Positions 1-12,900 of a DNA stretch of 64,000 nt are shown here, one piece after another (positions within the stretch are counted from its first letter, which is position 1; each line of letters starts with the position of its first letter). Location of the stretch: the NCBI GenBank assembly GCA_016859345.1, contig CM029122.1:2417001-2481000 (forward strand), read 5' to 3'. Source of the DNA: Istiophorus platypterus (Eukaryota > Chordata > Actinopteri > Istiophoriformes > Istiophoridae). Made by a program: the position numbers and the translations under genes. Under the pieces are notes generated by a model, which saw only the letters and a program-made list of their open reading frames with translations, searched no databases and was not told the DNA's origin.

Positions 1-2029
1 CTTCTTCTTTTTTAAATCCTGCTTGGTTGCCCTTGACCTGCATCGCAGGCTTTTTCTCCCTCCTCTCCAACTCAGAGAAAAAAAATCCTCCCTCAAACAG
101 AAGCATTCATGGTTCGGTTGTTATTAAACCCATAGGACGGACAGAGAGGGGCTTATCCACTCGGGGCCGAGGCCAGTGCAGAACTAGGGCACTTTGGCCG
201 GGGGAGGACTCCACAGAATGATGCAGTGTTGTATGGTTTTATTAGGCTACAATAATGTGTCTATCAGGATAAAACAGAGGTTTAAAGACGATGGAAAGGA
301 GCATGGAACAACTAGGTGCAAAAGTCAGTTACTGCTGCGTGGCTGCAGATTTGGCTGCTCATCAGCATCATCAGCAGCTGCAGCAGATGTGACACATGAA
401 GCTCGCAGAGGAAATGAAGTGACTTTTAGCCTCTTAAGACCCAAACGCTGAGAAAATTCATGGATGACTCGGTCAGACGCAAACACAGGGGCATCGTGCA
501 CATATTTCTGGATTCAGTGTGACCTAAACTTCCCAAAGATGTCGTTTACATGTCCATCGGGAACAAACGTCCACAGAGACACTGTAAATCTGAACCGACT
601 GACTCCGCTGCAACATTATACTACATAAACAGCCTCAGTGGAACTCCTGGATATCTGCCATTCTCTGGACAGATAACTTATTACCATTGAATTTTTTTTT
701 CCTGCAGATGTGATTTCAAAAATGGAGCAAAACATTCCCCTTAAAGTCAGAATCTCTGCCTCTGTTGAATTTGGCGGAAACCTTCTTCAGATCAACAACC
801 GATCATCGATCGGTGGCAGTAGAAGCATCTCAGTAATTTGCTGGAGGTTCTACAGGGAACCTGGACCCGGACCTCAGCCAGGTTTTTCTAGAACCTGTTT
901 CCACTCAGATCATACAGGACGGCAAACACTGGTATTTCATTACCATGTAAAAAGAGCAGCCTGTAACTGTGGGTTATATATCGAACAGGAGAGGACTTAT
1001 CTGAATCTGAATCAGTGTTTGATGTGAAGTCAGAGGATGTTTGCTTCTGTTCAAACAGACAAATAAAACCTGAGTCTATGAGGAGGTGACAACATATTGA
1101 GCACATCTGGTCCTTGTCAGATAAAGTTGAGTGTGTGAACGCACCTTTCACGATAGGTGATGTTATGATACAACAACGTTACGAGCAATAATGTGCATGA
1201 CAGTGATCATGCGAATACCACAACAGTGCTGCATTAAAAGTACTGGATTATAAATGATTTCCAAAGGAAAATAGATAATATATTAGAATGTTTTGACATT
1301 TTCATGGATTCATACTTTTGACCTGTAAAAAACCATCAAATATCACAGAGAATCACATGTATCACAAAAGGTAAGTGTCCTTTACGTCCAGGGATTTTCA
1401 AAGCAAACAATTTCTCAATCAATCAATCAATCAAACTGTTGATTTTAAATATTTAGTGAATATAAACAGGAGCCGCAATCACATCTGATCTAACAACAAC
1501 CGCAAAGTCCTGATAAAACAGATTTATCTGAGATTTTATTTTAAGTAGTTAAATAAAGATTTCTTTTTTTCCAGCCATTAACATTTATTGTTGCTTATTT
1601 TAGTCATAAATGTTTAACATTATAGAGAAACACTCAAGATTTAAGGCCAACGCAGCCTAAAACGCACCAGTATTTATGGTCTGTAATTACAAGTGTTGCA
1701 TGTGACTGATCCCAAGTTATTTGAACCTCCAGTCTATTTAAAGGATGAACCGTGTGTACGTGCACAAGTGCAAACGAGGAATCTTAGTTATTATTACCTA
1801 GGAAATCCAAACCGATTGTTATTAGATAAGGAAACAAGACAAATGTTTTCTTTCAATCTTTTAAACAAGTTGCTGTGATAATTTATCCAAAAAACAACGA
1901 TTTATCAAATCAGATTTAAATGAAGGTTTTTTTTCAGCTTGGAGGCCCGACACATTTACAGGCTTAATTGAAGACGCTTATCATCCGCTGTCCAGCCTGG
2001 GGCTGTCATCTCTGGATCTCTGCACGCCG

Positions 2030-2083
2030 CGGCCATCGCCGCCACCGCCGCCGCCATCGCCGCCACCGCCGCCGCCACCGCCG
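2030..2083. repeat. GCC/GCCACC trinucleotide tract
   Basis: An imperfect run of CGCCGCCACCGCCGCC-type units about 50 bases long, in otherwise AT-richer unique DNA. No coding frame through it is supported. Confidence 0.8.
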
Positions 2084-5000
2084 TGTAGCCAGGTTTCATT
2101 ATCATTCTCATCTGGGCTCTATTATATAGCAGCTATTTCCTTCCGCCCACGGGCATGGGATTTCTATTTTGATATGCGTTTGGATTTGGAAATGTTGGGC
2201 TGCCTGTGCATGCGTGTGTGTGTGTGTCTATGTGGCTCACATTCAAGGTTAATAGACCCTGCGCTCTCCCAGCATGAATGTCTGCAAGTCATTACCCAGA
2301 CTCCGCTGCAGTACAGCTAACAAGACTCCTGAGCACAGAGAAAGCACATATGGCTGATTTGCACATATCTACTGTTGCATTTATTCCATATTTCTCCTCA
2401 TACGTGTCCTGCATTCGTTCTACTTCATCTCGGTAGGCGCCTGTAGCGGTGCGCCGAGATCTAAGCTCCATTATTCTCGCGTGGGTCCGAGCTTGTGTTC
2501 TGTTTTCTTTGCGGTACCCTGGAACGGCTCGACTGCCCGGATGACTCGCGCTCCACGTGGGACTCATTAAAGTTTCAACATATGTCAAAATCGGCATTTT
2601 CTTTCAAAGTGGCCCCGATTCACGAGGAGAAAAGAATCCGGAGCGACGACCGATGAGAGGAATTTTTTTTCAGCTTGTAGTGGAACTAATTCATCGAATA
2701 TAAAAAATGAAAACAAGGCTGATGCCCCCCCCCATCACCATTCCTCAGCTTCCCTCAAACATTCTCAGGGTTCCATTGGGTTTAATAACTATTAGCATAC
2801 CACTAACAAAAACTTCACATGGCACTGATTTAGGATTCAGTGTGGTCTTGGTGCATCGCTCCACACCAAGGATGATTTAGGCTGTATCATCCCCACCCCC
2901 CGGCCCCCCCGGCCCCCCCGGCCTTTATTCGAAACTAATGGGATGCAGGAATGTGCTGCCGTCCCCGCCGGGTCTGGGGGGGTTGCAGCTCCCTGCAGCC
3001 GGCCCTCGTGAAGCTGGCCACGGCCCCACCCTCATCCACGCGCTGCCCGGCTGAGTTACAGTGTATCTCCGGCTGCTTTATTCAGGGTTCCCCCCTGCGG
3101 CTGCTCACTAACGTAAAGCACTTGGCCGTCGTGTTTAATCGTTTGGTGGTGAAGGTGCAAACTGCTACTTTCGCTCAGGCCTTTTTTTCCCTTAGGTGGA
3201 GGCTCATCAAGCTACAGTGACGGTCTTAGAGCCCTTAAGAGTTACTGGGTCCATTTACCACTGTACTGCGCTTAAACGCCAGGTAGTTGCATTGTACCAT
3301 GTGCCCCCCCGCCCCCCGTCTTCCTCACTTTCGTGGCTCCTTGGTTCTTGATCAGCCTGAACACCTGCAGTCAATCTACTCATCAGCTCAGCAGTATATC
3401 TTCCTCCACTTTACCGCTCGACTGCCGTTTATTCCATGTTGCTGTGAATCTATTTAATTGGTGGGGGTCAAGGTCAAAGTCTTTTATTAAATAAACCCTC
3501 TGGATTTAATTACATATGTTGTCTTTCCCCATTGAACTTGAAGTTACTCGTTAAACAGATTAATTACACGCAAAACATATGTTTGGTTTATATACACACT
3601 GCTGTATATTAACTGTGAACTGAATGTGTCCATCCATCAGTTAAACTTACTTCTATATGGGCTGCAATTACCAGTCAGGAAATCAAAACTGTTTTAACAA
3701 CTGCCCCAGACTTACACTAAAAGAGGCTAAAATTATCTTTTTTAACTTACCAAGCTGCTTACAGGCAAATAATTTAATGTACTTAAGCTCCTCAGGGCAA
3801 ATCAAAGTCAAGTCTCCAATCTTAAACCTTTTTTTGTCTCCGAATGATGATCATTAAAGTCAGAGACGACGGTCAGAAGTGCCCTGGAGTCGACCTGCGA
3901 ATCGCTTTAACAGTGTAAGAAATGAAACCAGTGAAAAAAAAAGATCTGAGAGTTTTTGCCTCCGAGTCTCAGGTTCCTACGCTTGTGTCGTAACCGAGTC
4001 TCAAGCTCCGGTAGTAAACTATGCATTTAGCCTCTGAGCGGACGTTATAAGTATTTTTCCTTCCGTTTAGTGCGACCGCTTTTAAAGGTCTGGACACTTG
4101 CTCCGCCGTCGAGAGTAGGGACTCGTCAAGTCACGTAAAACCGTTTTCTTTATATAGCCCTGAATTGCAATGACGAATGTGGCTCAGGGAACTTTACAAC
4201 CAGACACAGACCTCTGATTCAAATAACTTCCACTGAATAAAAGGGGAAAAAAAATCAAAAACTGTTAATATACATGTGAGTAAGACATCATTTCCAACCT
4301 AGAACCATCTGATCCATCCACATAAATCTCCCCGTTGGCGTTTAAGGCTCAGGTTCGATCTTTGACAAGTTTTTTTTCTCCTCTTTTTCCGTGATTTATC
4401 TGCTCGAACAAGCAGGATCTGAAGGTCCCACATGGTGGGGTCATTAGCCGGGGAAAGCTGTGGCCTGAGCAGCGGCCGTGTGGGGATTGAGTCATGGTCG
4501 GTCCCCCCGCACCACAGGGCCCTCTGTGATGTCTCGCCCCCTATGAAAGGCTCCCTATTGGTGATGAATGACCTCGGCCTCACGGTGCAGCGCCTGGGGG
4601 GCGGAGGGGGGCGGAGGGGGCGGAGGGGGCGGGGGGATCCAGTCACGGCCAATCGTCCCAGGCCTGGTTTACACATGAACATAATCATTCTAATATACAC
4701 CCCATGCACATCAGCGGGCTATCGCACTTAGAGGCTACTTAGCTGAGCAAACTTCACCTAAAGAATCTATTCACATGTCTCAAAGGGCAGCGTTGTCCGC
4801 CGCCGCCGGGTTTATTTAACTGAAAGCCCTTTCAGCATAATGAAGATCCAGAACCTGGAAACTGGGACTCAGGGTGAATATAAAGCATGTTCTCTGTGCG
4901 GAGGGGTTTATTATAATCACATAAATCTCACATACTGTTTCATTTCTCTTTAATAAATTTGTTCTTGTTCTTTTTCTTAGATTAAAAACTCACTATAAAG

Positions 5001-5403
5001 GAAAAATGATAATTTTGTCCCTTGAAAAAAAAAAATAGCACGAGGGGCAAAATGCGAAGGTTTGGAAATTTGTTAATGTGACCGAAAAGGGGATCGAGCA
5101 AAGATTCTCATCATTTAACAGATTGAAAATCGTATATATGAGAAAAAGTGGTGCACTGTCTGGTTCCAGGCGTCCGAATCACTGCCTACGTTTCACTACC
5201 TTAAATACGCGGTGAAACCAACTGGCAGCTTAGTGTGTATCTGGCTAATTCGGCTTCAGCTAACTTTCCAAAATAAAGTGCAAAAAACCCATGATAAAAC
5301 AGCCATAAGCTTTTTTCTGAATTTTTTTCCTACTTTTACAGAATCACCTGACATATAACATTTGCTGTTTTTCTTTTTAAGACACTCTGGTATTTTCTCC
5401 TCA

Positions 5404-5446
5404 CCTCTCTCTCTACCTCTCTCTCTCTCTCTCTCCCCTCTCTCTC

Positions 5447-5523
<77 letters not shown>
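5404..5523. repeat. (CT)n microsatellite, about 120 bp
   Basis: Nearly pure CT dinucleotide array with a few CCC/TAC interruptions in its first half. The Ser/Leu and Arg/Glu open frames across it on the two strands are artefacts of the repeat. Confidence 0.95.
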
Positions 5524-5524
<1 letters not shown>

Positions 5525-5697
5525 GAGCAAACCATAAAGTGTCACACAGGAGAAACACAATAAATCAGCCCTTTACTCTCCACCGGGTTGTTCATTCTGT
5601 GCTGTTTGCAGAAGGTGTGTGCAACAGGGGCGAGAGGGCGGGGGGGGGCTCTGGTGTCAGGAAAAATACACTTGTGGACGGGATTAGGCTAGCCAGC

Positions 5698-5698
<1 letters not shown>

Positions 5699-5735
<37 letters not shown>
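5699..5735. repeat. (AC)n microsatellite
   Basis: About 18 uninterrupted AC units, 180 bp after the CT array. Confidence 0.95.
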
Positions 5736-5736
<1 letters not shown>

Positions 5737-8700
5737 TTTCAAAATCAGCTCTGTGTTTTTTTTTGGAGGGGGGGAGTTGCATGCGAAGAAATGTTCCGCT
5801 GAAGTTCGCGAAGAAAACAGTGGCACACGTTGAAATACAGGACACAGCCCTGAAGGGAACAATGGAAACCAGGGCGAGAAAGAAAGGGGCTCGGGTCAGA
5901 AAGCGACTGCGTCAGACGAAAAGATCAGGAATATGAGCCGAGAGGGAAAAAAACACACGAAAAAACGCTTCCCCTTTGATCAAGTCTGAAGTCGGAGTCT
6001 GACTTGTATCAAAAGACTGGACGTTGCTTAGTCGAATAGTTTCTCTGCTCCCGTCCTGCTGAGCTCCGGTGAAATGCGAACATGTGAGAATCATTAGATT
6101 ATTTTTGGTCCTATGTAAGCGCCCCCTTTTTTTTTTTATTTCTGAGCAGGTCATCTCTTTCTGGCTCTTATGGGCCGAAAAAGAAATAAAAAGAAAGCGG
6201 ATCTGTTCAAAGGATCTGCTTTTGTTGGGAGACCATCTGAGGAATACGGCAGAATTCCAATTAAAGGACATTCCATGATCTCCGGGATCAGCATTTCTAC
6301 AGCTTCGGGGTCGGAACATGTTGTTCCTTTACACCTGACAGGGAGAATTCACATCTGTCTTCTGTGTGTGTGTCTACATTTGGCCAGTAATGAAATATCA
6401 CACCTCATACTCAGAGTGTTCTGCTCTGACGGGGTTGAGGTAATGTCGGAGACGAGAACGGGTTCCGAGGTTCTAAGGTTCTAGAGGTTTCGTGCTGGGA
6501 CTCCATCGCTTTCGCATAATAAAAAGAATAAATAGAATTTTTTTTTTTAAAGTCCTCCTATGAAAATGTGGACTGAATCGTTTATTGTGCGTGCGACCCA
6601 TTACGTCGCCTCAATGCGACTGTGTGTAACGTGACAGGTTTCCCTCTCACTGACGCGCCGGCGGGCTGATGGAACAGAGGGGGGGGGTCAAAGATCAGGG
6701 GGCAAGAGTCAGAGGTCACGGCGTTCATGAACCCCGCCCGGACTGGATGTGCCGTGAAAAAGTCGCGGGGTCAAGGTGTCACGGCGGAGTGAGCGGGTCT
6801 ATACCAGTACTTCATACTCAAATAGACATGTTGGACTGTACCGGGGTCGGGATGACACTCCAGGGCGTGGCCGCGTCCACGGACCCCCGGCCGCCTTAAA
6901 GTCGGGATGCAGCAGGCTGCCACCCACCCACGTAGCGCTCGATGTTTTATGGGACATACGAGAGCCATCGTAGCCTTTCTTTAAGCTCTAAATCTCGGCT
7001 AGAACCTCCCTTCGAGATTGTCAGCGGAGTTTTCAGACGTTCCACACGCGGGGAACGCCTTTGAACACAACATGTGTGAGGCAGATGGCTGCGAGCCGCG
7101 AGTGGGACGCCAGGCGTGGTGGAGGGTTTGATCATAACGGGACAGGGGTGGCGCAGGAAGACAAAATGTCCTCTTCCAGAGTAAACGTTTCCTGATGTTT
7201 TCCCCGCAAACTCCGTCCCTACCTCCCTGCTACAGACTGACACCGCGTATTATGTAGCGTCAGCACAATTTCAAACTGTCAATGCATCAAAGTCAAAGTC
7301 AATTAAACCATCGTTTAACAGGAAGGTGACACAAGAAGGTTGCTGATGGATGTAAATAAAACTACACTTTTAAAAAAGCCATCGTCACTTAAGCTCAACA
7401 CAGAGAAAACAAGCTGTTTTTCCAAACGGTCAATTCTTCCTTGTGTCTCCTTCGGGATCTTCGCCTGGAGCCGCCGCGCCGCCGCTCGCAGTTTCCTTTA
7501 AATTTTGTCCGGCCGCAAGCCGCCTCGCCATTCCCTTTGACCCGCCGGGCGACTGAAGTCGTTTGTCAGATCGGCTGGACGCAGCGTGTTGAGGTCAGTG
7601 GGTCAGTATCGGACCGCACACGTCAACGCCACGTAGGCCCTACGCTTCAACCGCATCCTGAGCCTTTGCCAGGGGCTCGCGCAGCTGCTCACCTCATGCA
7701 CGATGTATGCGTGTGCTCGCTTATACAAGCATTACTGGTTTGTCTGAATGCAATAAAGGCCTGTAATAAAGAGCCACCCGGATGGAAGTGAAAATACGTG
7801 TTTCAGCCGACGGTCCCGAGGCTGATAGCGGGCGGCGGACCACGGCGGTTCTGCACGGCGTAATTACAGAGGCCTCCGCCGACTCGGCGGGTTCAGAATA
7901 GGACACTCGCAGCAACCAGGGCTCCGTGCAAAGGCTGCCTGCACAGTCAGGTACCAGGGGTGAAAGACCGAGCCCGTCTTGGCAAGAGCATGACCTCTGT
8001 CTTCTCGCTGGCTCCGGCCCCAGTGCAGCCGATGTTGTCCGCGGACATCGGGAGGAGCACAGGATGCCCAGTGGAAGATTTCCGTTCCGGGTCGTCTCGG
8101 CGTCCAGGGAGTCGGCACGTGACTGATAGAGTGAACGGCGCCCGTTGTTTTCCAGACGTGGCACCCGTGGCCTGTAGCTGGGAACCTGGGTCCCGGCGTG
8201 ACGACATAAACAAAATAAACAGCCGCTGGTGGTTTCAAGGCCAAAGAGAATAATATTCAGGAACCGTGTGTTTTTTTTACCGCTGCTCTGGTAGCATCCC
8301 TTTATTGAAGGCTGGTCAGGAATGTATGATATCTCCATATCTCCACGTCGCCACCGACAAACATCCCCCGCGGGAAAAACGTAGACGAAACCGAAAAGTT
8401 CCGAGTGGTAAACGATCCGGATCCGGTTCTCCCCTGGTCCAGGTTCCCATCCCTCCACCAAGTTGGGTTACAAATCCGTCCAGTAGTTTTTTTGTGTGAC
8501 ATTCTAACCAACAATGAAACAAGCAAACACAACTTCCTCGGTGGTAAATATAAGTTGTGGTTATCGCATAATATATTGTGTCCAGGCTGAGGTGAGTTGC
8601 TTTATTTCCTGTTATCTAAATGAGCAGCCGTGCAGCCTCCCTGCCCAGCTGTGTTGCCCTTTCGCAGTGAGACTGGATGTGGCCCAGGCCCAGCGGTCCA

Positions 8701-9089
8701 GGCCTTCATTACAAAACCCGAAACCAGGGGACTTCCTCGGAGGAAATGGAAAGAACCTGATCTTGGGCTAAAAAGAGTCATTGTGGAGAAGCCGGACGGC
8801 CATTGTAATTATGTTGTTTTGGCAACAAACGCTTAAAAAGACGAGATTCTTTTTCAAATCTTTTTTCTGTCGCTACGAAGGGAAAACAGGGTCTAGTCGG
8901 AGGAGATCATGGTGGGTAGGGGGTGAGCTGGGGGGGTGAGCTCTGTTGGCCTTTTAGGAGGAACTTGACACTGAGTCTGATGACGGGCATTTCTCTCCCC
9001 GGTGATCTGACCAGCAGGGGGCCGAAGTGTTTCACCTTTTTCCATGTTTTAATTGAATGTACTGTTCATTCAGCCTCTCGTTGTCTCAT

Positions 9090-9981
9090 TGTGCCTCAGT
9101 GAGACCTAGAGGCGTCCCGGGCCCGGGTAGGTGGAGAGCTCTGCGGTGAGGAGGGGGGTTGGTGCTGGTGCTGGTGCTGCGGACTGAACTGGCAACCGAC
9201 GGTCCCGGGGCAGGTCCTGCCACCGCGTCGCCAAGAGGCTTTTCTGTTTTTTTTGCGGACATTTCTGGGAAAGCCTCCAGCTCTCCGCCCCCCCCCCACC
9301 CCCCGTTTCTCTGTTTGCCAGAGGAGAGGAGAACCTGGGAAGAGGCACAGCCGCGCTCTCCCCGCTACGGACTCGACGCAGGTTTCCAGCGAGGTCCGGA
9401 CCCGGATTCCGCGCGTTTTCGTCGAAAGGACTCGTCCGTCCTGCGCCCTGGGGATCATCAGCTGGGAATAAACAGCCGATGCCCGCGGATTAACCGGAGT
9501 TAATAAATCATCAGTGAGTGTGAGCGTACTTTGGAGATGTGACGTGGTCCACGACCTTTCCCCCCCAAAGACTTCATTCATTTTTTATAATTTTATCATT
9601 ATTGTTATTATTGTTTTTACCCCCGGCGGTCGAGGAAATTTACTTCAAAGTTTGCGGATGCTTGGGAAATCCGAGATGATCCGTGAAGCCGCTCTCCTGG
9701 GATTATACGCCAAGACGGAAGTGTTGCTGCGATGAGGACCTGGATCTGAGTGTGCAGGCTCCGCAGACTCCGCTCCCACTCGCCCCGGGCAGGAGGCATG
9801 CTCTGAGGAGGATCCCGCCGCACCAGCCTGCTATGCGCCGACCCTGCGCGCTCCTCGTCTGGAATTAATCGATTAACCACCTCGGATGCGCTAAGGACGC
9901 GCGGGGATCACGGGTCCGCCACTGGATCGTTATCTCTGCCTCAGCGAGTGTTTAGCCGACTTTCTCTGACTCCTCGCCAGG
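9090..9981 (+). promoter_or_regulatory. ccdc80: Probable ccdc80 promoter / 5' UTR, CpG-rich
   Basis: GC- and CpG-rich DNA immediately precedes the ccdc80 start codon, in contrast with the AT-richer flank. No clear TATA box was located and the transcription start cannot be placed. A 5' non-coding exon within this stretch is possible. The assignment rests on position and composition only. Confidence 0.45.
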
Positions 9982-12900
9982 ATGAGGGCTTTTCTCATCG
10001 GTTTGGCTCTCGTGTACCTGCTGACCCGGACGGGCGAGGCCGACAGGCAGACTCATCTCAAGCGGGTGCAGTTGAGCAGACGCGCAAAGCTGGGACTGGC
10101 CCAGGGGGGCGCCGCGAACAGGATGCGCCCCGGCGGGCGTGCGCGCCCCGGGTTCGGTTCGGCCATCTCCGTGCACAGCCCCAGCGGCGGGGCGGACGTA
10201 CAGGCCGACGAGGGCAACTCGGTTGCCGCCAGGACGGGGGCCGCGCGGGGCAAGAGAGCCGGCGCCCGAGGTGTGGTGCCGAGGCGAGCGGGCGCCGGGC
10301 AGCTCGGCGCGCCCAGACAGCCGGACGTGCAACAGGACGAGGGCGCCCCGGGCGCCAGAGCCAGGGTCGCCCGCATGCCCAGCAGCGCCGGTTCGCCCAA
10401 CCTGCTGGCCAGCTTCGCGGGGAAGAACCGCGTTCTGGTGATCTCCGCGCCGCACGACTCCGACGGCTACTACCGGCTGATGATGTCCCTCCTGAAGCCG
10501 GACGTGTACTGCGAGCTCGCCGAGCGACACGTCCACCAGATCGTCATGTTCCACCAGGAGGGAGAGATGGGGGGCAAGGTGAGGAGGATCACGACGGAGG
10601 GGAAGGTGATGGAGGAGCCGCTGGACACGGCTCTCATCCCCAGACTCATGAGCTTCCTCAAGCTGGAGAAAGGTAAAGGACGGGTCCGGATGTCTGTGAC
10701 AGACCCGGATCAGATGGGGCCGCACACACCTAACACTCATTCAGTCCCCGACGCTGTTTATATCCTAACCTGAATCAGTGATGTGCTGCCCCCCCCCCCA
10801 GGTAAGTTTGGGATGGTGCTGCTGAAGAAGACCCTGCAGGTGGAGGAGAGGTACCCCTACCCGGTGAGGCTGGAGGCCGTGTACGAGGTGATCGACCAGT
10901 CGCCCATGAGGAGGCTAGAGAAGCTCCGGCAGAAAGGCTTCGTCCAGAAGTGCAAGGGAGCGGGCGTGGAGGGCCAGGTGGAGGAGGGCACGCTCACAGG
11001 TGAGGCGAAGCGGGGGCCGGCGTCTTTACAGCGGCAGGTAGTTTGGGGTCTTTTCTCACAAGGTGCGATGTAGGTACATGTAATTTCATTTGTGGGTTTC
11101 ACTGCAATAAAAATATTACATAAAAGAAAAAATCTACATCAGTATCTCATAGTGTTCCCACATTCCGGGGAATTGTCCAGAGAACACTCAGGGAAATGCT
11201 CTCTTGGGCTTTTTTACAACACGATAAAACATTCACAGTGAAACATATGACGTGTTTTGAGGATAATCCAGGTTTAAGACGTGGTTCCAGGAAAAGAGAG
11301 GTTTCTGCTTCTGAGCAACGCAGACAAATTTATAACAGTTTGCACTGTATTTGGGTGTGAAGAAGAGTCTCATAAGCCGAGCAAATAAAACCAAAACAGT
11401 CTGCGTGGCTGTTGTGTACCACTGAAGCCAAGAGAGGACATAGACTTCTTTTACTTTTGGGTTAATTTAGCACAGTAACGGAAGCTTTACAAATAATGAG
11501 AAAAAGGATTTCTTCTAAAATAAAAGACTGAGTGACGATACAGGATTTTGGCACAACAATGTAAAAGTAGAAGGTGCTGGAAGTAAACTTTTAACTATGA
11601 TCTGTGTGTGTGTGTGTGCTAGGGCAAGTAGACACACCCATTGAAAGAAAACCATGGAAGAAGATCCCCAGGAAGCCCACACAGACAACAACAACCACAG
11701 CCACCACCACAACTACGACGACGACGCGACCGACCACGACCACCACCACCACCACCACAACCCGACCCACCACCACCACCACCAGAGCCACAACCACAAC
11801 AACCAGAGCAACCACCACTACCACCAGAAGAACCACCACCACCACCACGAAGAGGCCCACCACCACCACCACCACCACTACACAGAGACCGGCAGGCAGA
11901 GCCCACACCACATCCCCGTGGCTCCCGGACCCCGGAACCACGGCCGATCCCTACTATGACGGCCACAAGGAGAGGGAGAGGTACCCAGCCAGGCCCACCC
12001 CGGATAACCGCACCGACAAGGACAGCAGGGACCCGCACGGCCGCAAGCTGGTGCCTGGACACAAACCCTCCAAGATCAAACCCACCAAGAAGAAGAACGG
12101 AGGAGAGAAGGTGATTCTGGGGAAATTTCGCTTAAGCGGTGTATCGCACCACATCGATTTTGAGTGTATATTCAAATTGGGTTGATGTACTGTAAGTGTT
12201 TGGGGTTACATTATGTGCACAAGCTGCTAGACTGCTAGATAGAAAATCTATATTCTCGGTTAAGTTTTACTTAAATAAGTCAAACTGCTGAATCCTTTGC
12301 ATCTGCGACAATACTTTTGATGCCAAGACGTCACTTTCCGGGTCCTCGTACAGGGGAAAATTAGGTGTCACCACGTCCTCTTCTCTGCAGGTGTTGACTA
12401 ACGAGTACGAGGACAAGTATGAGCCCAGCAAGCCGACGGCGGGTGATCCCGAGGAGGCCGAGACCTTCCCCGACATCAGCCCCGGGAAGAAGGTCAAGGG
12501 CAAGCACAGCAAGCACGACAAGAAGAAGAAGAAGAACGACAAGGCAGCCAAGAAGGCGGAGAGGAGAGGGAAGGTGGGGAAGATCGGCGGGAAGAAGAAC
12601 GGAAAGAAAGTGTTCAGGTACCCTGAGAAAGAGGACTACCCGAAGCCCACCAAGAGACCGGCGCCCCCCCCGGCGAAGGGATCCCTGGTCTCCTTCCTGG
12701 ACTACTTCGAGAACAGGAGACGGCTGCTGGTGAGAGCATGACACATCGCCGAGTTCATAAAAGGCTCACTTAGTCTCCTGGCCGGAAAATGTCCTGTTAC
12801 ACGCTTGGGCCGGAGGGAAATATTTGTCCTCAGATACAGTAGCGTTATTAAACTGTTCTGATCCACCTAGTCCCGGTAGATCCACGCAGCCCCCGAAAGG

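Larger units (their letters stand above)
1..9089. other. Gene-poor region upstream of ccdc80
   Basis: No convincing coding exon is seen on either strand. Open frames are short (mostly under 150 codons), match no family I recognise, and overlap one another in several frames. The stretch holds a GCC/GCCACC tract, a long CT microsatellite, an AC microsatellite, several poly-C/poly-G runs and otherwise unique sequence. Distal regulatory DNA for ccdc80 is plausible but cannot be shown without alignment to other fish. Confidence 0.6.

Noticed and set aside
2292..2597. Minus-strand 101-codon open frame
   Set aside because: No recognisable domain, no splice or promoter context, and lengths like this are expected by chance; the interval might be conserved non-coding DNA, but that cannot be judged here.
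5256..5802. Arg/Glu-rich and Ser/Leu-rich open frames on both strands
   Set aside because: They are translations of the CT and AC microsatellites, with no flanking gene structure.
10053..10740. Long open frames on both strands across ccdc80 exon 1
   Set aside because: GC-rich coding DNA leaves several frames open; only the plus-strand frame from 9982 has a signal peptide and DUDES similarity and joins to exon 2.
11591..12114. His-, Pro-, Gly- and Val-rich open frames in other frames and on the minus strand
   Set aside because: These are shadows of the ccdc80 Thr-rich exon, whose frame is fixed by splice phases to both neighbours.
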